DNA of 52,617 nucleotides. Source: an uncultured Collinsella sp. (GTDB lineage Bacteria; Actinomycetota; Coriobacteriia; Coriobacteriales; Coriobacteriaceae). The stretch is from positions 1 through 52,617 of the forward strand of contig CALEBN010000058.1 of NCBI GenBank assembly GCA_937943045.1, written 5' to 3'. Shown here piece after piece: positions 33,574 through 40,897 of this stretch. Under the pieces are notes generated by a model, which did not search any database, was not told where the DNA came from, and was given only the letters and a program-made list of their open reading frames with translations. Each line of letters starts with the position of its first letter. Position 1 is the stretch's first letter. The position numbers and the translations under genes were made by a program.

Positions 33574-36371
33574 AGCGCATCAGCGCAGCGCTTACAGATG
33601 TGAGCGTGGCCGTTGTACTCGCCGACGGTGGTGCGATAGTTCCAGCAACGGTCGCAGCACTCGCCCTCGGCAGCCTCAATAGCAACGGAAAGCTCCTCGC
33701 CCTGGGTCAGCTCAACATCGGAGACGATGTAGAACTCGGCCAGGTCGACGGCTTTGTCGCCGGTCAACAGCGCATACATCTCGGCGGGAACGACTGCCTT
33801 GACGCGAACCTGCTGGCTCTTGGTGAAAGTGCCGGCAGAACGGGCATCCTCGAGGGCCTTGGTCACGGCGCTACGGAGCTCGAGCGAAGCCTCGAGCACG
33901 CCCTCAAACTCATTGGCCTCGTCGACCGTGATAGGTGACTTGTACCAATCGAGCAGCGCGGCGTACTTCTGGTGATCGACGCAGCCGGCGGGCGCATAGG
34001 CCATGGCCTCGTCGACGGTGTAGGACAAGATCGGCTGCAGATCGCGCATGAGCATCGAGAAGAGCTCGGCGAGCACGGTCTGAGCGCTGCGGCGCTCGAG
34101 AGAGCCGGGCTTCTCGCAGTACAGACGGTCCTTCAGGGCGTCGAGGTACACGTTGGAGAGCTCGGTAACCACAAAGTCGTAAAGCGCACGGTAGGCGCGC
34201 GGGAACTCGTAGCTGGCGTAGGCATCGTCGACCTCGGCCTGGACCTGGGTCAGGCGGGCAACCATGAGCTTGTCGAGCGGCAGCAGATCGGCAAAGGCGA
34301 CGCCGTCGGTCTCGGGCTCAAACTGGCCCTCGAGCTCGGAAAGCAGGAAGCGCAGCGTGTTGCGGAAACGGCGGTAGGCATCGGACGTACGAGCGAGAAT
34401 CTCGTGGTCGATGGAAACGTCAGAGCTGGTGTCGACCGAGGCAACCCACAGGCGGATGATGTCGGCGCCCATCTCGTCGCAGACCTTGTTGGGGTCGATG
34501 ACGTTGCCGAGCGACTTGGACATCTTGCGGCCCTGACCGTCGAGCGTGAAGCCCTGCGAGACGACCGCCTTGTACGGAGCATGGCCGTTGGCGCCCACAG
34601 AGGTGAGCAGCGAACTCTGGAACCAACCGCGGTGCTGGTCGGAGCCTTCGAGATACACGTCAGCCGGGTACTCAAGCTCGGGGCGATACTCGCAGACGGC
34701 CTTCCAGGAGACGCCGGAATCCCACCACACGTCGAGGATGTCCTTATCGGCCTTGAGGTGATGGCCGCCGCACTTGGGGCAGACGCAGGCCTCGCCCAGG
34801 TAGCTCTCGGGAGCGTCGGTGAACCAGGCGTCGGAGCCCTTCTCGTGGAAGAGCTTGATGACGGCGTCGAGCGTGGCATCGTTCATGACCTTCTCGCCGC
34901 AGTCGGCGCAGGTGTAGCTGGGGATAGGAACGCCCCAGTTGCGCTGACGGCTGATGCACCAGTCGGGACGCTGCTCGACCATGGCACCGATGCGGTTGGC
35001 CGCGTGGGCCGGATACCACTTGACGTTCTCGCGGACCTCTTTGCCAGCCTGCTCGCGCAAACCGGTCTTGTCCATCGAGACAAACCACTGGTCAGTAGCA
35101 CGGAAGAGCACCGGGTGCTTGCAGCGCCAACAGTGCGGATAGCTGTGCGTGATCTTCTTCTCGAGAACCAGGGTGCCGCGCTCGCGCAGGAACTCGATGA
35201 TATGCGGGTTGGCCTCATCGGTATCCATACCGCTGAAGGGACCACCGGTGCCAAACTCCTCGCCGGTGTAGAACTTGCCGTCGTCATCGACCGGCATGCA
35301 GATGTCGGTGATGCCCTCCTTGAGGCAGGCGAAGTAGTCGTCGACGCCGTGGCCGGGCGAGTTGTGGACGATACCGGTACCGTCGTCGACACCGACGTAA
35401 TCGGCCAGCAGCGCCACGCCCTCAACACCGTCAAAGATCGGCTGCTTGTAGTGGATGTGGTGGAAGGTCTCGGCGGGAACCACATAGGGCTTGCCGTCGA
35501 CCATAACCGGGGTGTACTCCCAGCCAAACTCCTCGCAGCACTTGGGAGCCAGGTCCTCGAGCATGACCTCGGCACGGCCATCGTGCTCAACGGCGACATA
35601 GGCGGCGCCGGGCTTAAGGGAAACGGCCTGGTCAGAGGGGATGGTCCACGGCGTGGTCGTCCAGATGATAAAGTCGACCGGGCCGTCGAAGTTCTCGAGG
35701 CCGGCGGGCTTGGAGGTCATCTCAAAGCGCACGAAGATGGAGGGGCTCGTCTCGTCGGAGTACTCGATCTCGGCCTCGGCCAGCGCGGTGTGGCAGTGCT
35801 TGCACCAGTGAACCGGCTTGTGACCGCGATAGATCATGCCCTTATCGAACATGGCCTTGAAGACCTCGATGTCGGCGGCATCGTGCTGGTGATAGAGCGT
35901 CAGATAGGGGTTATCCCAGTCGCCGAGCACGCCCAGGCGACGGAAGCCGGCCTTCTGGAGCTCGATGTTCTCGACAGCGAACTCGTTGCAGAGCTCACGG
36001 ATCTTGGCCGTGGGGGTCTGGTTGAACTTCTCGGTGCCGAGCTTCTCCTCGACCTTATGCTCGATCGGCTGACCATGACAGTCCCAACCGGGGACATAGG
36101 GAACCTCATAGCCCTGCATCATCCAGTAACGGTTGATCATGTCCTTGGAGATCTTGTTCATGGCGTGGCCGATGTGGATCGGGCCGTTGGCGTACGGAGG
36201 GCCGTCGTGCAGCACGAACTTCTTGTGACCCTCGTTCTTCTTCAGAACCTGCTCGTAGACCTTGTTGTCCTGCCAGTCCTTGAGTCGCTTGGGCTCGGAC
36301 TTGGAAAGACCGGCACGCATGGGAAAACCGGTCTTGGGCAGATTCATCGTCTGCTTGTACTCGTTTGCCAC
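33570..36371 (-). CDS. ileS: Isoleucyl-tRNA synthetase
   Basis: The 933-aa class I synthetase charges tRNA-Ile. Seen: the HIGH-type motif PYANGPIHIGHAMN, a CP1 editing domain, the KMSKS motif (KMSKSLGNVI), and a C-terminal four-Cys zinc knuckle (CDRCWNYRT and CKRCADAL). Start: a GTG at 36371 with AAGGGG four bases upstream; the ATG at 36347 is a possible alternative but has no site. Upstream lies a T-box leader that senses uncharged tRNA-Ile. The stop codon is buried in a hairpin arm. Confidence 0.97.
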   Translation of the reverse strand: MANEYKQTMNLPKTGFPMRAGLSKSEPKRLKDWQDNKVYEQVLKKNEGHKKFVLHDGPPYANGPIHIGHAMNKISKDMINRYWMMQGYEVPYVPGWDCHGQPIEHKVEEKLGTEKFNQTPTAKIRELCNEFAVENIELQKAGFRRLGVLGDWDNPYLTLYHQHDAADIEVFKAMFDKGMIYRGHKPVHWCKHCHTALAEAEIEYSDETSPSIFVRFEMTSKPAGLENFDGPVDFIIWTTTPWTIPSDQAVSLKPGAAYVAVEHDGRAEVMLEDLAPKCCEEFGWEYTPVMVDGKPYVVPAETFHHIHYKQPIFDGVEGVALLADYVGVDDGTGIVHNSPGHGVDDYFACLKEGITDICMPVDDDGKFYTGEEFGTGGPFSGMDTDEANPHIIEFLRERGTLVLEKKITHSYPHCWRCKHPVLFRATDQWFVSMDKTGLREQAGKEVRENVKWYPAHAANRIGAMVEQRPDWCISRQRNWGVPIPSYTCADCGEKVMNDATLDAVIKLFHEKGSDAWFTDAPESYLGEACVCPKCGGHHLKADKDILDVWWDSGVSWKAVCEYRPELEYPADVYLEGSDQHRGWFQSSLLTSVGANGHAPYKAVVSQGFTLDGQGRKMSKSLGNVIDPNKVCDEMGADIIRLWVASVDTSSDVSIDHEILARTSDAYRRFRNTLRFLLSELEGQFEPETDGVAFADLLPLDKLMVARLTQVQAEVDDAYASYEFPRAYRALYDFVVTELSNVYLDALKDRLYCEKPGSLERRSAQTVLAELFSMLMRDLQPILSYTVDEAMAYAPAGCVDHQKYAALLDWYKSPITVDEANEFEGVLEASLELRSAVTKALEDARSAGTFTKSQQVRVKAVVPAEMYALLTGDKAVDLAEFYIVSDVELTQGEELSVAIEAAEGECCDRCWNYRTTVGEYNGHAHICKRCADAL

Positions 36372-36414
36372 GGTACCCCTTTCATGTCGTGGGCGCGCAC
36401 GCCCGTTAGGCACC

Positions 36415-36715
36415 AAAAAGGCGCCCGTCCCTGCAAGCTGGGACGAAGCGCCACAAAAACGGACTGTACGCCCGCAAAAGCTCTTCGCTTAACCACCCAG
36501 CTTAGATGCCCTCGCCCGCGTATCCGCGCGCTCGCATCCGTTACTCGGCTGGCCTGTATCGACGACCATCTCGGCGATATCTACTAAGACGTGCCTGTGC
36601 GGCATATCCGTTGGGACCGCAGCTCCGGGGTGATTTTCATCGGTCGCATGCACGGGTTCTCAGCGCTCCCCGCTCTCTGTAGCATGCGGACGGCCGACTA
36701 CTCGTCCCCATCAAC
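36415..36715 (-). promoter_or_regulatory. T-box riboswitch leader of ileS (tRNA-Ile sensing)
   Basis: On the minus strand upstream of ileS the leader shows the start-type GATGGGGACGAG (near 36,701-36,712), an isoleucine specifier codon ATC followed by A in a purine-rich loop (36632-36634), and the antiterminator T-box core with GGGTGGTTAAGCG near 36,486-36,498. The bulge UGGU (36492-36495) is complementary to the ACCA end of tRNA-Ile. A strong terminator stem (36420-36431 with 36440-36452) and five Ts (36415-36419) close the leader. Uncharged tRNA-Ile would favour readthrough into ileS. The rest of the gap up to 36,858 holds AT-rich sequence that likely contains the ileS and gldA-type promoters. 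Confidence 0.85.
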
Positions 36716-36858
36716 GCTTATGCGCTGTATGCTAGCACGTTCCGCGCCGTCGAAAAACCCTCAACACTGGTTTTATACGTTCGAAATTTCTCGCTATTAC
36801 AGCCCATCTCTAGGAGCAAAATACCTGAAAGCACTCTATCGAACGAAAGAAGGTTGCT

Positions 36859-37941
36859 ATGCGCACGATTGGAATGAGCGACTATACCGTCGGCGAGGAT
36901 TGCTTTGACGAGCTGCCCGGCGCGCTGGCCGAATACGGAGCGACCAAGGTCGCGATCATCGGTGGCAAGCGGGCACTGGCCGCAGCACTTCCCGGCATCG
37001 AAGCTGCACTAGCAGGTACCGACGTCGAGATTCTGGAGACGCGCGTCTACGGTACCAACAGTACGCGTGCCAATATAGCCAAGGTCGTAAACTCCCCCGC
37101 CTGCCAGGAAGCCGACGTGCTCATCGCCTGCGGCGGTGGCAAGGCGCTCGATACCGTCAAAACGGCGGCCATCGAGCTCAAGAAGATCGTCTTTACCGTG
37201 CCGACGATCTGCTCCAACTGCTCCGCCGCTACCGCCATTGCCGTTGTCTACAACGACGACGGCTCGCTCGAGGGCTATTCGTACCCCAACCGCCCCGCGC
37301 ACATCTTCATCAACCCCAAGATCATCGCCGAGGCGCCGGCGGAGTACTTCTGGGCCGGTGTAGGCGATGCCCTGTCCAAGCAGCCCGAGGTCGAGTACGC
37401 CACGAGCGCCGGCAACTTGGAGCACACGGCAGGCCTTGGCCTGGCACTCGCCCACACCTGCTCCGAGCCGCTGTTTACCTATGGTGTGCAGGGTCTTGAG
37501 GACGTGCGCCAGGACCAGTCGACCGAAGCCGTCAAGCAGATCGCGCTCGACATCGTGGTCAACACGGGTTATGTCTCGAACCTGACCAACCAAAACGATT
37601 ACTACTACAACTCGAGCGTGGCGCATGCGTTCTACAACGCCACCTGCAGCATTCCGCGTGAGAGCTCCTACCTACACGGCGAGGTCGTGAGCCTGGGGGT
37701 GCTCGTGCTGTTTGCCTATACGGGCGATACCGAGAACCTTGAGCGCTACGCTGCCTTTAACAAGCAGATGGGGCTGCCCGTGACGCTTGAGCAGGTCGGG
37801 CTTTCCGAGGCCGACATCCCTGCCCTATGCGAGCACGCGCATGCCACCAACGAATGGAAGCAGGGAAACCCCGAGCCTTTCACCGACGAAAAGTTCGCCG
37901 CCGCCATCAAGGCCGCCAACGCCTACGGCCACACGCTCTAG
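36859..37941 (+). CDS. GldA-type iron/zinc-containing alcohol dehydrogenase family protein
   Basis: The 360-aa NAD-dependent dehydrogenase has the Rossmann-like nucleotide motif CGGGKALDTVK (91-101) and the three metal ligands of the family: D170 (GVGDALSK), H256 (SSVAHAFYN) and H273 (YLHGEVVSLG). Glycerol dehydrogenase or a related polyol or hydroxy-ketone activity is most likely; the substrate is not predictable by eye. Start: AGAAGG five bases before the ATG at 36859. It is divergent from ileS and ends in a strong terminator. It is the last gene with clear Coriobacteriia-type base and codon use in the window. Confidence 0.88.
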   Translation: MRTIGMSDYTVGEDCFDELPGALAEYGATKVAIIGGKRALAAALPGIEAALAGTDVEILETRVYGTNSTRANIAKVVNSPACQEADVLIACGGGKALDTVKTAAIELKKIVFTVPTICSNCSAATAIAVVYNDDGSLEGYSYPNRPAHIFINPKIIAEAPAEYFWAGVGDALSKQPEVEYATSAGNLEHTAGLGLALAHTCSEPLFTYGVQGLEDVRQDQSTEAVKQIALDIVVNTGYVSNLTNQNDYYYNSSVAHAFYNATCSIPRESSYLHGEVVSLGVLVLFAYTGDTENLERYAAFNKQMGLPVTLEQVGLSEADIPALCEHAHATNEWKQGNPEPFTDEKFAAAIKAANAYGHTL

Positions 37942-37950
37942 GCCAAGCCC

Positions 37951-37994
37951 AAAACCACCACAAAGGGGACAGGCACCTTTGTGGTGGTTTTTTA
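37951..37994 (+). terminator. Terminator of the GldA-type gene (CCACCACAAA-type stem)
   Basis: A 16-bp perfect stem (37951-37966 with 37976-37991) is followed by TTT, ten bases past the stop. The arm is shared with the terminator at 30134-30173. Confidence 0.92.
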
Positions 37995-38115
37995 TTGCTC
38001 CAACATTCAGTTCGCACTCGAACCCGATTCTATACGAGAAAGGGTCCGGGTACGTTTTTTGTTTATCGGTAATTCTGCGGAAGGACCACTCGGAACGGTA
38101 AACAGAAACGAACAG

Positions 38116-38158
38116 AGGCAGAGTACCATCGTGGTGATGGTATCCTGCCTTTTGTTTT
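38116..38158 (+). terminator. Possible terminator hairpin with no gene upstream
   Basis: A 15-bp stem with two mismatches (38116-38130 with 38136-38150) is followed by TTTGTTTT. The stretch 37,995-38,454 holds no credible gene: this hairpin, the inverted-repeat element at 38222-38351 and a ribosome binding site at the end are all I see. It may be the remnant end of a transcription unit that was cut at the genome join. Confidence 0.5.
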
Positions 38159-38221
38159 GCGGAACCAAGGTCGCTTTATGCGAACTTGATCGCCACTTAT
38201 ATGGCGCATTGATGGCAATTG

Positions 38222-38351
38222 CTGCGTACGTGCGTACCGGGAGCCTGTACACCTCTGGCAAGGCGTAACACACTAGACTTTGTTCCAAAGTCCGTGTGCT
38301 AAGGGGGCAGGGCCCTTAGAATTCCTGTGGAGTGTGTACGCACGTACGCAG
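38222..38351. repeat. 130-bp element with perfect 16-bp terminal inverted repeats
   Basis: CTGCGTACGTGCGTAC at 38222-38237 is the exact reverse complement of 38336-38351. Inside are two further hairpins: one pairing CACAC..GACTTTG with CAAAGTC..GTGTG, and one pairing CTAAGGG with CCCTTAG. It resembles a miniature inverted-repeat element or a structured RNA, but no target-site duplication is visible and no transposase is present in the window. Confidence 0.55.
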
Positions 38352-38454
38352 GAAAACAGCAAATTACGCTATATCAGGGCGTTCTTTCATTGGTGAGTAT
38401 GGTATACACGGCTTAGTTCAACAAATAAGAATTTATATATAAAGGAGAATATTG

Positions 38455-39057
38455 ATGAAAATGTTTTTATGTTCGCACTTTTCAAGTGTAGGAAGTCTGA
38501 TAAAGGAAGAAATTGAAAATAAGAAAGTCGCATTTATTCCAACAGCTTCGCTGCGTGAAGGCTACACCGGTTATGTCGGCTCGGCTCGAAAATTATTCAA
38601 AAAGTTGGGAGCAATCGTAACTGAAATTGATATTTCAACGGAGGCTTATTCAACGATACAGTCTGTTTTTGAAGATGCGGATGTGATATATTTTACCGGC
38701 GGAAATTCTTTTTTCCTTATAGACCAGCTCCGTAAAACGGGAACGGATGAGCTGTTGAAGAAAGAATTGGCAAAGGGAAAACTGATGATTGGTGAATCGG
38801 CAGGTGCGATTATATGCGCTCCAAGCATCCAATATATCGAGCAAATGGATGAAAAGCCGGAGGACTACTCACAAGAAGATGATGCAGGGCTTGATTTGAT
38901 TGATTTCTATGTTCTTCCGCATTATCTTACAGCACCATTTAAGAAAGTTACCGAGAAAATAATGACTGAGTTTTCGGATTTGAATCTATGCCCAATTAAC
39001 AACCGTCAGGGAATTGTAATTGATGGTGAAGGTTCAAAGGTTATTTGCAAAGACTAA
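38455..39057 (+). CDS. Peptidase E-like (S51 family) protein
   Basis: The 200-aa protein belongs to the class I glutamine amidotransferase-like fold family that includes dipeptidase E. Seen: the GGNSFFL oxyanion segment (82-88), the nucleophile elbow GESAGAI with Ser115, and His156 in LPHY. In the family it cleaves Asp-X dipeptides or related small substrates. Start: AAGGAG seven bases before the ATG at 38455. Its base and codon use is strongly AT-rich and unlike either flank, so it is probably horizontally acquired or from a third source. It lies inside the join between the two genome types. Confidence 0.8.
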   Translation: MKMFLCSHFSSVGSLIKEEIENKKVAFIPTASLREGYTGYVGSARKLFKKLGAIVTEIDISTEAYSTIQSVFEDADVIYFTGGNSFFLIDQLRKTGTDELLKKELAKGKLMIGESAGAIICAPSIQYIEQMDEKPEDYSQEDDAGLDLIDFYVLPHYLTAPFKKVTEKIMTEFSDLNLCPINNRQGIVIDGEGSKVICKD

Positions 39058-39150
39058 TTTGAAAATTCCAGTTTGTTGGCGCGGTCATGTTTTTCCCCCC
39101 ACACACCCATTTAAAAACAGATTCGCACCACAAGGCAATACGCCCCTTGC

Positions 39151-39232
39151 GGCGGCCAGAGGGCTGGCCGCCCTACACCCTGCCCGGAGGGCAACTGCCA
39201 ACTGACGGGACGTCGGGGACGCCGCCCCCTAC
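39151..39232. repeat. REP-like palindromes (GTAGGGG-headed), first in the window
   Basis: Two short palindromes: GGCGGCC..GGCCGCC ending in CCTAC (39151-39176) and a GACGTC..GACGCC stem ending CCCCCTAC (39207-39232). Read on the minus strand they begin GTAGGG. The same head occurs at 40775, 44540-44555, 49676 and 52398-52483 but nowhere before 38,000, which places this stretch in the second genome type. Confidence 0.7.
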
Positions 39233-39245
39233 CGCTGCACAAAAC

Positions 39246-39287
39246 AAAATGCGGGAGACTGCTGACGAAAAGCAGTCTCCCGCATTT
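39246..39287 (-). terminator. Rho-independent terminator after deoC
   Basis: A 17-bp perfect stem (39247-39263 with 39271-39287) is followed by TTGTTTTG on the minus strand, 56 bases past the deoC stop. Confidence 0.92.
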
Positions 39288-39342
39288 ATTGGTTTAGAAT
39301 TTCTTCGGTTCCTTCTTTGCAAAGAAGGAACACCGCATTCCC

Positions 39343-40017
39343 TTAATACCCGCTGCCGGCCTCGCCGGAGGTCAGCAGCTTGACGGCACGGGAGGTGCCG
39401 AGGCGGTCTGCGCCGAGGTCGAGGAACTTCTCGATGTCCTCGACGGTGGAGATGCCGCCCGCAGCCTTGATCTTGCAGCGACCCGCAACGTGCTTTGCGA
39501 ACAGCTCAATGTCGTGGAAGGTCGCACCGCCGGTGGAGAAGCCGGTAGATGTCTTGATGAAGTCGGCACCGGCCTCGGGCACGATGTCGCACATCTTGAT
39601 CTTCTCGTCGTCGGTCAGCAGGCAGGTCTCGATGATGACCTTCAGCACCTTGTCGCCCACAGCGGCCTTGACGGCGGCAATGTCATTGCGGACGTCGTCG
39701 TACTGCTTGTTCTTCAGCCAGCCGATGTTGATGACCATATCGACCTCGGATGCGCCGTTCTCGATGGCAGTTTTAGCCTCAAATGCCTTGCTTTTGGTAT
39801 CCATAGCGCCGAGGGGGAAACCAACGACACAGCAGACCGGCACGCGGCCCGCCATATACTCGACGGCCTGCTTGACGTAGCAGGTGTTGATGCAGACCGA
39901 CGCGCAGTGGTTGGCGATGGCCTCATCGCAGAGGGTCCGGATCTGGGGCCAGGTTGCCTCAGGCTTGAGCAGGGTGTGGTCGACCTTGCTCAGCATTTCT
40001 TCCTTCGTGTATTTCAT
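39343..40017 (-). CDS. deoC: Deoxyribose-phosphate aldolase
   Basis: The 224-aa TIM-barrel aldolase splits deoxyribose-5-phosphate into glyceraldehyde-3-phosphate and acetaldehyde. Seen: D93 in EVDMVIN, the Schiff-base Lys at 155 in FIKTSTGF, and the second Lys near 184 in KIKAAGGI. Start: the ATG at 40017 overlaps the stop of the small upstream gene by 4 bp (ATGA), so it is translationally coupled. No other deo genes are nearby. Confidence 0.95.
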   Translation of the reverse strand: MKYTKEEMLSKVDHTLLKPEATWPQIRTLCDEAIANHCASVCINTCYVKQAVEYMAGRVPVCCVVGFPLGAMDTKSKAFEAKTAIENGASEVDMVINIGWLKNKQYDDVRNDIAAVKAAVGDKVLKVIIETCLLTDDEKIKMCDIVPEAGADFIKTSTGFSTGGATFHDIELFAKHVAGRCKIKAAGGISTVEDIEKFLDLGADRLGTSRAVKLLTSGEAGSGY

Positions 40018-40280
40018 CGGAAATTTTCCCCTTTCTCACAATGTTTGCACAGGCGTGCCTGATGCAGGCCCAGGGCAGCGAAAACGATGGAGGTGATGCT
40101 GACCGTGGCACCGATGATGCCCAGGATCAGCCCCACCAGACGGAATGCGTGACCGCGAACTTTCTGTTTCATAGGGGATGCCTCCTTTTGGGGACGTAGT
40201 TTTTTGTGCACGAGCTGCCTGGCTCCATGGGTCAGCAGCGGGTGCTTGAGCACAAATTTTGCCACTTTAAAAATAAGCAT
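40014..40280 (-). CDS. Small membrane protein of unknown function, coupled to deoC
   Basis: The 88-aa product has a basic N-terminal part (about 1-36) and a hydrophobic segment (about 47-70) followed by a Cys-x-x-Cys and a charged end. Two start codons each have a good site: ATG at 40280 (AAGGAG, six bases) and ATG at 40172 (AGGAGG, eight bases), which would give a 52-aa form. I do not recognise a family. Its stop overlaps the deoC start. Confidence 0.6.
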   Translation of the reverse strand: MLIFKVAKFVLKHPLLTHGARQLVHKKLRPQKEASPMKQKVRGHAFRLVGLILGIIGATVSITSIVFAALGLHQARLCKHCEKGENFR

Positions 40281-40304
40281 GGTATGCTCCTTCCGGATGA
40301 TGCG

Positions 40305-40754
40305 TTACTTCTTTTTAAAGATAAACAATTTGCTGAAAACGTAGTTGGACACAATAACGATGACCTGGCTGAACAACTTGACGCCCATGGCCCACAGCTT
40401 GCCGTTGGCCGCGGCAAACACGACATGCGGTCCCAGCAGGCTGACGCCCAGCCAGATGATGACCTGATCCATGACCATCGTGGCAATGCGGCAGGAGACA
40501 AACTGCCCGAACTCCGCCCAGGCCGCCTTGCCCTTGTTCGCGCTTTTGAACACAAACGTGCGATTTGTCCAATAGGCAAAGAGGATGCAGATGCAGTTGT
40601 CCAGAATATTGCCGATGCCCGCGGCAAAGTCTGTACCGAACGCCGCCTGGAAGCCCGCAAAGACGACCAGGTTCAGCAGCGTTGCGACCCCGCCGAAAAA
40701 CAGGTAGGCCAGACCCTCATAGTATTTTTGGATGATGTCTTTGAGTTTTTGCAT
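40305..40754 (-). CDS. GtrA-family membrane protein
   Basis: The 149-aa protein has four membrane helices in the GtrA pattern: helix 1 with FFGGVATLLNLVVF, a conserved FAYWTNRTFVF segment after helix 2, and a closing NYVFSKLFIFKKK. GtrA proteins are thought to flip polyprenyl-phosphate-linked sugars. A GtrB-type glycosyltransferase and a large membrane protein lie about 7 kb upstream in the same direction and may be its partners, although housekeeping genes separate them. Start: ATG at 40754 with a weak site. Confidence 0.85.
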   Translation of the reverse strand: MQKLKDIIQKYYEGLAYLFFGGVATLLNLVVFAGFQAAFGTDFAAGIGNILDNCICILFAYWTNRTFVFKSANKGKAAWAEFGQFVSCRIATMVMDQVIIWLGVSLLGPHVVFAAANGKLWAMGVKLFSQVIVIVSNYVFSKLFIFKKK

Positions 40755-40774
40755 GATGTACCCGTTTTACATTT

Positions 40775-40825
40775 GTAGGGACGGGCACTGCCCGCCCGCA
40801 GGGCGTCGAGGACGCCGCCCCCTAC
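40775..40825. repeat. Pair of REP-like palindromes in opposite orientation
   Basis: One unit begins GTAGGGACGGGCACTGCCCG; the second, read on the minus strand, begins GTAGGGGGCGGCGTCC and pairs with GGGCGTCGAGGACGCC. The heads face outward, so the pair is a head-out BIME-like unit between the IspH-S1 gene and the GtrA-type gene. Confidence 0.7.
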
Positions 40826-40838
40826 AGGTTACTTGTAC

Positions 40839-40873
40839 AAAAAGGGGCCTGCCTGTTACAACAGGCAGGCCCC
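40839..40873 (-). terminator. Rho-independent terminator after ispH-rpsA
   Basis: A 14-bp perfect stem (40844-40857 with 40860-40873) with a 2-base loop is followed by TTTTT on the minus strand, 25 bases past the stop. Confidence 0.92.
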
Positions 40874-40897
40874 ATACGGTTGCGCAATGACTAAGAA

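Noticed and set aside
33972..36587. An open frame of about 870 codons on the plus strand opposite ileS
   Set aside because: It lies fully opposite the clear IleRS sequence, is rich in Val, Gly, Asp and Leu as expected for the antisense of GC-rich genes, and has no recognisable domain.
38007..38288. Short open frames on both strands in 37,981-38,288
   Set aside because: They run through a terminator and hairpins, have no ribosome binding sites and no recognisable protein features.
37942..39342. Integrative element or insertion sequence at the genome join
   Set aside because: No integrase, transposase, relaxase or target duplication is encoded; only a lone peptidase gene and an inverted-repeat element are present.
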